This document shows, piece by piece, positions 55,219 to 63,600 of a stretch of 64,000 nt of DNA (positions are counted from its first letter, which is position 1; every line of letters starts with the position of its first letter). The stretch is from Streptomyces curacoi (GTDB taxonomy: Bacteria > Actinomycetota > Actinomycetes > Streptomycetales > Streptomycetaceae). The notes under the pieces are model-generated. The model was not told where the DNA came from and made no database searches. It saw only the letters and a program-made list of their open reading frames with translations. The DNA lies in contig NZ_KQ947992.1 in assembly GCF_001513975.1 (NCBI RefSeq), forward strand, positions 1-64,000. The letters are read 5' to 3'. A program made the translations under genes and the position numbers.

Positions 55219-56750
55219 CCTGCCGCCGGTACTTTCCCGTCCAGCAGATAACCGTCCACGGCGTCCTGCACGCACTTGTTCTTGCTGTTGTACGCCCCGT
55301 GCCCCTGCCCCCTGTACGTCAGCTCGACGCCCACCCCCTTGCCCAGCGCCTCCACCATCCTTCGCGTGCCTTCGTACGGCGTCGCCGGGTCGCCCGTGTT
55401 GCCCACGACGAGGATCGGTGCCGAGCCGGGCGCGCTGACGTCGGGATGGTCGGCGGCGCCCGCCACGGGCCAGTCGATGCAGTTGACCATGGACCAGGCG
55501 ATGAACTCGCCGAACAGGTTCGAGGCGGCCCGGAACTCGGGCAGCTTCCGCTCCACGTACGCGGGGGTGTACCGCGGTTTTTCGTCGGCGCAGTTGATCG
55601 AGACGTTGGCGGCGGTGAGGTTGCTGTACTCGCCGTTCTCGCTGCGCCCGTTCAGCGAGTCGGACAGCAGCAGCAGGATCCTGCCGTCACCGTTGTACGC
55701 CTGCTCAAGACCCTGGGTGAGGTACTCCCAGAAGTTTCGCGAGTACAGCGCCTGCGCGATGCCGTTGGTCGCGGCGGTCTGCGTCAGCTCGCGCGGGAAG
55801 ATGCCCTCGATCGGCTTGCTGTCGAGGTCCTTGAGCAGCTTGGCGATGCGGTCCTTGACGTCCTGGGCGGTGTCGCCGATCGGGCAGGCCTCGGTCTTGG
55901 AGACGCAGTCCTGCGCGAAGTTGTCGAGCGCGAGCTGAAAGCCCTTCGCCTGCGCGAGTGCGCTCTGCTCGGGGTTCTGCGTCGGGTCGACCACCGCGTC
56001 GAAGACGGCGCGGCCCACGTTCCTGGGAAACAGGTGGGCGTAGACGCCGCCGAGTTCGGTGCCGTAGGAGATGCCGAAGTAGTGCAGCTTGTCGTCGCCG
56101 AGGACCTGACGCATCAGGTCCAGGTCGCGCGCCGCGTCGGTGGTGCGCACATGCGGCAGCATCCCGTTGGAGTTCTTCTCGCACGCCTCGTTGAACTCCT
56201 CGGTGCTGTCCAGCAGTTCGGTCCGCTCGGCGGCGTCGTCCGGCGTCGCGTCCTGCTGGAAGTAGGCGTCGAGCTGCTGGTCGTTCGCGCACCGCACCGG
56301 GGCGCTGCGGCCGACCCCGCGCGGATCGAAGCTCACCAGGTCGTAGCGTGTGCGCAGCTTCGCGTAGCTCTCGCCGAAGGAGGGCAGGCTCTTGACGCCC
56401 GAGCCGCCGGGCCCGCCGAAGTTGAAGATCAGCGAGCCGATGCGGCTGCCTGCGGCTCCGCTCGCCCTCGCCCGGATCAGCGCCAGCTCGATCGTGTCGC
56501 CCTTGGGATCGGCCCAGTCGCGGGGCGCTTTCATCGTGGCGCACTGCCACTCGTCGCCGTCCGGCAGGGGCGAGGGGGCGTTGCCACCGCCCTCTGCCTG
56601 GGAGGGCGCGGGACAGTCCTCCCAGCTCAGTTCCTGTGCCGTCAGATCCTCGTCCCCGGAGTCGTCGTCGCTGCAGCCCGCCAGCAGGGAGGACAGCAGC
56701 AGGGCGGCGGCGGTCAGGGCAGCGGTGCGCGTCCGGGGAGCGTTCGGCAT
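55203..56750 (-). CDS. Secreted tripeptidyl-aminopeptidase-like lipoprotein, copy 2
   Basis: The 515-aa protein has a signal peptide and lipobox LLAGC (C26) followed by an Asp/Gly-rich linker. The S33 hydrolase layout is as in the neighbouring paralogue: FNFGGPGGSGVKSLP, YFGISYGTELGG, PILVVGNTGDPATPYEG, RGQGHGAYNSKNKC. The two proteins have the same length and near-identical blocks (LDLMRQVLGD, ISYGTELGGVYAHLFP, DAVVDP), so they come from a tandem duplication. ATG 56750. It probably releases tripeptides or di-/tripeptides outside the cell, which could feed peptide ABC transporters such as the one at 41.7 kb; that link is inference. Confidence 0.9.
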   Translation of the reverse strand: MPNAPRTRTAALTAAALLLSSLLAGCSDDDSGDEDLTAQELSWEDCPAPSQAEGGGNAPSPLPDGDEWQCATMKAPRDWADPKGDTIELALIRARASGAAGSRIGSLIFNFGGPGGSGVKSLPSFGESYAKLRTRYDLVSFDPRGVGRSAPVRCANDQQLDAYFQQDATPDDAAERTELLDSTEEFNEACEKNSNGMLPHVRTTDAARDLDLMRQVLGDDKLHYFGISYGTELGGVYAHLFPRNVGRAVFDAVVDPTQNPEQSALAQAKGFQLALDNFAQDCVSKTEACPIGDTAQDVKDRIAKLLKDLDSKPIEGIFPRELTQTAATNGIAQALYSRNFWEYLTQGLEQAYNGDGRILLLLSDSLNGRSENGEYSNLTAANVSINCADEKPRYTPAYVERKLPEFRAASNLFGEFIAWSMVNCIDWPVAGAADHPDVSAPGSAPILVVGNTGDPATPYEGTRRMVEALGKGVGVELTYRGQGHGAYNSKNKCVQDAVDGYLLDGKVPAAGTVCS

Positions 56751-56846
56751 GGTCCCATCCTGCGGTCGTCCGGGGTGGGGCGCTCGGGGCGCGGGCCGTA
56801 CGAGGTACGGCGGCGCCTCACCGGTCCCGCGCCGGCACCCGCGTAG

Positions 56847-56998
56847 GGCGCCCTGGTCCTCGTGCGGCGCCCTGTTCCTCGTGCGGCAGCCTGTTCCTCG
56901 TACGGCGCCCTGTTCCTCGTGCGGCAGCCTGTTCCTCGTACGGCGCCCAGCCCCTCGTACGGCGCCCAGCCCCTCGTACGGCGCCCTGCTCCTCGTAA
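56847..56998. repeat. 19-bp minisatellite, eight tandem copies
   Basis: Eight exact head-to-tail 19-bp units, for example GGCGCCCTGTTCCTCGTGC, fill 152 bp of the gap between the second peptidase start and the large membrane protein stop. Units differ at three sites (GGCGCC or GGCAGC; CTGTTC or CAGCCC; GTGC or GTAC). Units 3 and 5, and 6 and 7, are identical, so copies spread by slippage or unequal exchange. It is upstream of the peptidase start by about 100 bp. Confidence 0.95.
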
Positions 56999-57036
56999 GA
57001 GGCAAGCCCGCGCTGTCCTGCGAACGCCGCCTCGCG

Positions 57037-59832
57037 CTACAGCGCGCCCTTGCGGGTCAGATGGTTGAAGGCCAGCCAGCCCGGCAGCACCGGCAGCCAC
57101 AGCGTCAGCAGCCGGAACAGCAGCACCGAGGGCGCGGCGACCTCGCTGGGCAGGCCCACGGCGATCAGACCGACGGTCAGGGTCACGTCCACGGCGCCCA
57201 CGCCACCCGGGGTCGGCGCCGCGGAGCCGAGCGCGTTGCCCGCGAGGAAGACGACGGCCACGCTGGCGAGGCTGATCGAGGTTCCCTCGCTGCCGAACGC
57301 CCGGATCGAGGCGTCCAGGCACATCACGAAGCAGGCGGTCAGCAGCAGCATGCCGCCGATGCCGGTGACCAGCTTCTGCGGCCGCTGCAGCACGTCGAGC
57401 ATGCGCGGTACGACACCCGCGAACAGCGACCTCACGCGCGTGACGACGAACTTCCGCAGGAACGGCACCGAGGTCACCACGAGCACCAGCACCGCCACCG
57501 TCAGCAGACCCGCGATGACCGTCCGGGACGGCGACAGCGACGGCGTCTTCTCGGTACCGGTCAGATAGCCGAAGGACAGCAGCATCAGGATGTGGCAGCC
57601 GAGCCCGAACAGTTGCGACGCGCCGACGCTCGCCACCGCGAGCCCCGGCCGCACTCCCGCACGCTGCAGGAAGCGGGTGTTGAGGGCGACCCCACCGACG
57701 GCGGGCGGCGCGACGATCTTCACGAACGACCCGGCGACCTGCGCCGCCACGGTCCGCCGGAACGGCACCCGTTCGGGCACGAACCCCAGCAGCGCCATGG
57801 CCGCCGCGAGGTAGCTGGCCGCCGAGAACAGCACGGCCGCGGCCACCCAGCCCCACTGGGCGTTGGCGATCAGCGGGCCGAACTCGATGTGGGTGAGCTG
57901 CGTCAGGAGGAAGTACGCGGCGATGGCACCGGCGATGAAGCTGATCAGCGTGCGCGGCCGCACCCGCTCCAGCCGGGCCGGCTCGACCGGCGCCTGCGGC
58001 CTGATCCGCAGCACCTCGTGCCGGATCTGCGTGAGCAGGTCCTCCTCGCGCGCCTCGTCCACGGCCTCGTCGATCGCCCGCTTCTCGGCCCGCGCCTGCG
58101 CCCGAACGGTCTTCTTGTCCGGCTTGTCGAGCACGGGCTCGGCCTCGCCCGTGGTCTCCTCGCTGCGGGCGTGCTTGGTGTGCCGGGACGCCTCCAGCAC
58201 CGCCTCGCGCTCGCGCTGGGCACGCTCCCGGGCGAGTCTGCGCAGCGTCGCACGCGTGGAGCGGCTCAGCGCGATGGGCTGGAGCATCGGCAGACAGTCG
58301 GCCACGGCGTCCGGGCCGAGCACGCTCACCGCCGAGGCGACCGCGCGCTCGGCGCCCACCCGGAGGCCGAGCGTCACCAGCAGCTGGGAGATGTCCATGC
58401 GCAGCAGCAGACTGTTGGCCGCGATCTCACCGATGCGCAGGTCGGTGATGATCACCTTGCCGGAACGATCCACCAGAATCGCGTCACCCACCAGCCTGCG
58501 ATGCGCGATGCGCCGGGACTGCAACGCCTTGACCTGGCGCCAGGTGCCGCGCAGCAGCTCGTCGGTGATCTCCTCGTCCGGCAGCGAGTCCAGGGTGTGC
58601 CCGCCGGTGTGCTCGTAGACCAGCATCACGGCGTCCGGGCCGAGCTCGGAGGTGGCGATCAGCTTGGGGGCGTTGGCCCCGGCCGCGATGGCCGCGTAGG
58701 CGAGCAGCGCCTCCTGCTCCAGGGCCTGCCGCAGCGACTGGAGGCTGCTGCGGGTGGCGAAGCCGCGCAGCGTCAGATTGCGCCACGCGCGATAGAAGAA
58801 GCCCTGCGCCTGCTGCTCCCGGTCGACGACCGTCACATCCAGCGGCGGGCCGTCCTCCAGGGTGACGAAGTAGCGCCGGCCGCGGTCGCCGGTCTCCTGG
58901 GCGTCGGAGCTCTCCTCGCGGGCCGCGCTCACCGGGCGGAAGCCGACGTGCCTGAGGCCCGCCATCAGCGTCCGTCCGGTGGGGCGGACGTTGGGCGAGC
59001 CGACCGCGTACAGGGTGCCGTAGGCGACGGTCCAGCCGATCAGCAGCGTCAGGAGGATCGAGAACGGCGTCGTGTAGCCGGTGACCAGCATGGAGAAGGC
59101 GTACAGGACCAGGACCGCCCAGAGGACCGCGCGCCAGCGGGGTCTGCGGGACATGCCCACGGCCGTCATGTACGCGATGACCGGCGCGAGATAGCCGTGC
59201 ACCGGGTCGGTGAGGGAGCCGACGTCACCTGGCGAGGGCTGGGTGAGCGCGTCCCGGATGGAGTCCGGCGCGGCCCGTGCCACCCACAGGTCGGTGGCGA
59301 GCGTCACACCGTGCGCTAGGACCGCCGCCAGGACGCCGTCGGCGATGCGCAGCCCGTCCCGCTTGATCAGGCGCTCGATCGCAAAGGCGACGGGGACCAG
59401 GAGGATCGCGATGCTGGACACCAGTCCGGCCATCTTGCTGAACACATCGGGCGCCTGCCCGGTGCCCTTGTTGATGTCCTGCTCGAGCCCCGAGGTGGTG
59501 CCGTGCGCGAACGCGGCGATCGCGAGCAGCAGGGCGATGCCCAGCACTCCCACCAGAAGCCGCATCAGGTCGGACGGACGGTGCACGCGCGCGGGGAGCA
59601 GCGGTTCGTCGCCCTCGACCTCGTCGACATGCGCCTCTTCGAGGTCGTAGGCGGCCTTCCCCTCGCCGGCCTCCCGGCCGGCGTCACTCGTGTCGGCGCC
59701 CTTCGCGGCCTCGTCCTGCTTGCCGCCGTCGCTCTCACCGGTGTCCTTCTTGCCGGCGTTCGCGGTGCCAGGGCGCGACGAAGCGTCAGAGGTGCTCTCC
59801 GCGTCCTCCGGGTGCACACCCTGTTGCTTCAT
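57037..59832 (-). CDS. Large membrane protein: pseudokinase-like domain plus LPG-synthase-type TM domain
   Basis: The 931-aa protein has an acidic disordered N-terminus (~85 residues), six to seven helices, then a cytosolic domain (about 318-510). The cytosolic domain has kinase-fold marks: ALEQEALLAYAAIAAGANAPKLI, VMLVYEHTGGHTLDSL (hinge-like), AHRRLVGDAILVDRSGKVIITDLRIGEIA. A charged coiled linker and eight helices of the lysylphosphatidylglycerol-synthase TM (flippase) type follow, with PPAVGGVALNTRFLQRAGV and GSAAPTPGGVGAVDV. The catalytic HRD is HRR and DFG is DLR, so phosphotransfer is doubtful. No aminoacyl-transferase domain exists. It may move or signal to a lipid-linked substrate. 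ATG 59832; GTG 59856 is possible. Confidence 0.82.
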   Translation of the reverse strand: MKQQGVHPEDAESTSDASSRPGTANAGKKDTGESDGGKQDEAAKGADTSDAGREAGEGKAAYDLEEAHVDEVEGDEPLLPARVHRPSDLMRLLVGVLGIALLLAIAAFAHGTTSGLEQDINKGTGQAPDVFSKMAGLVSSIAILLVPVAFAIERLIKRDGLRIADGVLAAVLAHGVTLATDLWVARAAPDSIRDALTQPSPGDVGSLTDPVHGYLAPVIAYMTAVGMSRRPRWRAVLWAVLVLYAFSMLVTGYTTPFSILLTLLIGWTVAYGTLYAVGSPNVRPTGRTLMAGLRHVGFRPVSAAREESSDAQETGDRGRRYFVTLEDGPPLDVTVVDREQQAQGFFYRAWRNLTLRGFATRSSLQSLRQALEQEALLAYAAIAAGANAPKLIATSELGPDAVMLVYEHTGGHTLDSLPDEEITDELLRGTWRQVKALQSRRIAHRRLVGDAILVDRSGKVIITDLRIGEIAANSLLLRMDISQLLVTLGLRVGAERAVASAVSVLGPDAVADCLPMLQPIALSRSTRATLRRLARERAQREREAVLEASRHTKHARSEETTGEAEPVLDKPDKKTVRAQARAEKRAIDEAVDEAREEDLLTQIRHEVLRIRPQAPVEPARLERVRPRTLISFIAGAIAAYFLLTQLTHIEFGPLIANAQWGWVAAAVLFSAASYLAAAMALLGFVPERVPFRRTVAAQVAGSFVKIVAPPAVGGVALNTRFLQRAGVRPGLAVASVGASQLFGLGCHILMLLSFGYLTGTEKTPSLSPSRTVIAGLLTVAVLVLVVTSVPFLRKFVVTRVRSLFAGVVPRMLDVLQRPQKLVTGIGGMLLLTACFVMCLDASIRAFGSEGTSISLASVAVVFLAGNALGSAAPTPGGVGAVDVTLTVGLIAVGLPSEVAAPSVLLFRLLTLWLPVLPGWLAFNHLTRKGAL

Positions 59833-60018
59833 CGTCTCTTCTTGATCTCGTATCACCAGTCACCGCCCGCACGATGGTGGCATGCCCCACCGACACACGG
59901 GGGCATCAGGGTGCAAACGCGGGGGCGCACAGTCTGCCCGAAGCGTCGCCCCGGGGCGAGGGATACGCACAGTGGCGAGCGCGTCACATTGTCGGTGGGG
60001 TGGGGCAGGATGGGGCGG

Positions 60019-60426
60019 ATGAGCGAGGAGAGCCTTCCGTACGACGCCCGCCCGGAGTACGGCGACGCCCATCCGGAGTACGCGGATGCGCTGCCGGAGT
60101 ACGCCGAGCGGGTTCTGGAGGTCACCGAACTGATCCCGCCCGGGCGTGTCATGACGTACGGGGACGTCGCTGAGTGGCTCCAGGAGGGCGGTCCCCGCCA
60201 GGTCGGTCGGGTAATGGCCCTCTACGGGGGAGCCGTTCCGTGGTGGCGTGTGGTCCGCGCGGACGGGGTCCTGCTGCCGGGCCACGAGCTGAGAGCCCTG
60301 GAGCACTACCGCGCCGAGGGCACGCCCCTGAAGGAGGCGAGCAGGGCGGCCGAGGGTCACCTGCCGCGCCTCGACATGAGGCGCGCGCGGTGGGACGGCG
60401 GCGAACGCGCACAGGGTCACACCTGA
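60019..60426 (+). CDS. MGMT-family alkyltransferase-like (ATL) protein
   Basis: The 135-aa protein has the DNA-binding core of O6-alkylguanine transferases (VTELIPPGRVMTYGDVAEWL, RQVGRVMALYGGAVPWWRVVRADG). The active-site PCHRV is replaced by PWWRV, so the acceptor cysteine is lost. Such ATL proteins bind alkylated guanine and hand it to nucleotide excision repair. A repeated N-terminal PEYGDAHPEYADALPEYAE precedes the domain. It corresponds to Rv3204 and lies just before adnA. Start ATG 60019; an in-frame ATG 9 bp upstream is possible. Confidence 0.9.
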   Translation: MSEESLPYDARPEYGDAHPEYADALPEYAERVLEVTELIPPGRVMTYGDVAEWLQEGGPRQVGRVMALYGGAVPWWRVVRADGVLLPGHELRALEHYRAEGTPLKEASRAAEGHLPRLDMRRARWDGGERAQGHT

Positions 60427-60460
60427 CAGCTTCCGCCATCGAAGGCCCCCCTGTGTGACC
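60415..60460. terminator. Weak hairpin after the ATL gene
   Basis: GGTCACAC (60415-60422) and GTGTGACC (60453-60460) pair around a 30-base loop with a smaller inner stem. The left arm overlaps the end of the coding sequence. Termination is possible but less certain than at other sites. A 7-bp perfect hairpin (CGGAAGC/GCTTCCG, 60556-60572) follows in the gap 60427-60683, which otherwise has no gene. Confidence 0.4.
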
Positions 60461-60683
60461 TTTGATCCGTAAGGCGGAAACAGGGCACATCCGTGGCATG
60501 ACGTACGTTCGTGAGTCGAGGGACGCACGTGCCTGGTGTGCCCCGAGGGATGAATCGGAAGCCCTGCTTCCGGACCGCTCCTCGGCGTAGCGTCGGCTGC
60601 ACGTGTCCCCCTCACCCCGCGGCCACCGCCCTCCACGCGCGAGGGGCGACCCAACAGCACACCCACCAGGACCGGCGAACCAC

Positions 60684-63600
60684 GTGAGCTCCTCTTCCTC
60701 CACCAGGCGCCTGTCGCACCCCCAGGTGCGACAGGGGACCCGTGGCGCTTACCGGCTGGTGCGTACCCCGCCGGTCCGGGTGGCTCCCCCTCATCTGGAC
60801 GCCGCACAACGCGCGGTGGTTGACCACGCGGCCGGCCCACTGCTCGTTCTCGCAGGTCCGGGCACCGGGAAGACCACCACGCTCGTCGAGTCGGTGGCGG
60901 CGCGCATCGCCCGCGGCGGCGACCCCGAGCGCATCCTGGTGCTGACGTTCAGCCGCAAGGCCGCCGTGGAACTGCGCGACCGCATGGCGCTGCGCATAGG
61001 GGCGGCACGCGCGCCCCAGGCCACCACGTTCCACTCGTTCTGCTATGCCCTGGTCCGCGCCCACCAGGACAGCGACCTGTTCGTGGAGCCGCTGCGGCTG
61101 CTGTCCGGCCCCGAGCAGGACGTCACCGTACGGGAGCTGCTCGCGGGCCAGCCGGACCTGGAGCGGCTCGGGCTCGCCCATGTGCGCTGGCCGGACGAGC
61201 TGCGCGCCTGCCTGACCACCCGCGGCTTCGCCGACGAGGTCCGCGCGGTCCTCGCCCGCAGCCGCGAACTGGGCCTCGGACCGCACGCCCTGGACGCCTT
61301 CGCCCGCCGCCTCGGCCGCCCCGACTGGCGCGCCGCGGCCGCCTTCCTCGCCGAGTACCTCGACGTGCTCGACCTGCAGGGCGTGCTCGACTACGCCGAA
61401 CTGGTCCACCGCGCGGTGCTCCTCGCCCGCCGCCCCGAGACCGCCGAGCGGCTCGCCGCGCAGTACGACGCCGTGTACGTCGACGAGTACCAGGACACCG
61501 ATCCGGCCCAGGTACGGCTGCTGCGCGCCCTCGCCGGCGGCGGCCGTACCCTCGTCGCCTTCGGCGACCCCGACCAGTCGATCTACGCCTTCCGGGGCGC
61601 CGACGTGAACGGCATCCTGGAGTTCCCCCAGGCCTTCCCGCGCGCGGACGGCCGCCCAGCGCCCGTCGAGGTCCTGCGCACCTCCCGCCGCTCCGGTGCC
61701 GCCCTGCTGGCCGCGACGCGGCTGCTGACCCAGCGCATGCCGCTCACCCGGCTCCCGGCGGAGAAGGTACGCGCCCACCGGGAGCTCGCCCCGGTCCGTG
61801 AGGGCGGCCGGGTCGAGGTCTTCACGTACCCCACGCCCGGCACGGAGCTGGACAACATCGCCGACATCCTGCGCAGGGCGCACCTGGAGGACGGCGTGCC
61901 CTGGGGCGAGATGGCCGTCCTGGTGCGTGCGGGGGCGCGCATGATCCCGACGGTGCGCCGGGCGCTCACGGCCGCCGGGGTGCCCCTGGACATCGACGGC
62001 GACGACCTGCCCCTGCGGCACGAGCCCGCCGTCGCGCCCCTGCTGACCGCGTTGCGGGCGGTGGCCAACGCGGAGGCGGCGGCGCGGGAGGCTCCGTCCG
62101 GGGAGGCGGAGGCGGCGGCGCGGGAGGCCCCCTCCGGGGAGGCGGAGGCGGCGGCGCGGGAGGTTCCCTCAGAGGAGGAGGCGCAGGAGGTCGTCCCCTC
62201 CGAGGAGGCGGAGGCGGCGGGATCTGAAGCCGTCCCCGATGAGCCGGACCCGGACACCTGCTGGCTCGACACCGAGACGGCCCTGACCCTGCTCACCTCC
62301 CCCCTCGCCGGCATGGACACAGCCGACCTGCGCCGCCTGGGGCGTGCCCTGCGCGACGAGGAGCGGGCCGCGGGCAACCCCTTGCCGCCGCCCTCCGACG
62401 AACTGCTCGCGCGGGCGCTGGCCGAACCGGAGCGGCTGGCGGTGCACGACCCCACGTACGCGCGAGGCGCCCAGCGCCTCGGCGCGCTGCTGCGCAAGGC
62501 CCGTGAGCGTCTCGCGGGCGGCGGTACGGCCGAGGAGGCGCTGTGGGGCCTGTGGGAGGGCACGCCGTGGCCCGCCCGCCTGGAGCGGACCGCCCGCCGC
62601 GGCGGCGCGGCCGGACGCAACGCCGACCGCGACCTGGACGCCGTATGCGCCCTCTTCGCCACCGCGGCCCGCGCGGAGGAGCGCACCGGCGGCCGGGGCG
62701 CCCTGAACTTCCTGGCGGAGATCGAGGCCGAGGACATCGCCGCCGACACCCTCACACGGCGTGCCGTACGCCCCGACGCCGTGCGCCTGATGACCGCGCA
62801 CCGCTCCAAGGGCCTGGAGTGGCGCCTGGTCGTCGTCGCGGGCGTCCAGGAAGGCCTGTGGCCGGACCTGCGCCGCCGCGGCTCCCTCCTGGAGGCCGAC
62901 CGCATCGGCCGCGACGGACTCGCCGAACCGCTCACCCCGGGGGCGCTGCTGGCGGAGGAGCGCCGCCTGTTCTACGTCGCCGCCACGCGCGCGCGTGAAC
63001 GCCTTGTCGTCACGGCGGTGAAGGCTCCGGCGGACGACGGCGACCAGCCCTCCCGCTTCCTGACCGAGCTCGGCGTCGAGCCGAGGGATGTGACGGGCCG
63101 CCCGCGCCGCCCGCTGTCCGTCGCCGCGCTCGTCGCCGAACTGCGGGCCACGACGGTCGACCCGCGCGCGTCGGACGCCCTGAGGGAGGCCGCAGCCCGT
63201 CGGCTGGCCCGGCTCGCCGCGCTCACAGACGAGGACGGCCGCCCACTGGTCCCGTCCGCGCACCCCTACCGCTGGTGGGGCATGTTCGAGCCGACCGAGT
63301 CCAAGGTGCCGCTGCGCGACCGGGACCAGCCCGTCGTGCTCTCCGGAAGCGCCCTCGACCAGCTCGCCAACACCTGCGCCCTGCAGTGGTTCCTGGGCCG
63401 CGAGGTGAAGGCCGACGCGCCCGCGACCGCCGCCCAGGGCTTCGGCAACGTGGTCCACGTCCTCGCCGACGAGGTCGCCTCCGGACACACCCCGGCCGAC
63501 CTCGCCGTCCTCATGGAACGCCTCGACTCCGTGTGGAACGCGCTCGCCTTCGACGCCCCGTGGAAGTCGGCGCAGGAGAAGGACCACGCGCGCGTGGCGC

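Noticed and set aside
56847..56998. Possible CRISPR array
   Set aside because: The units are contiguous 19-mers without unique spacers, and no cas genes are present. It is a minisatellite.
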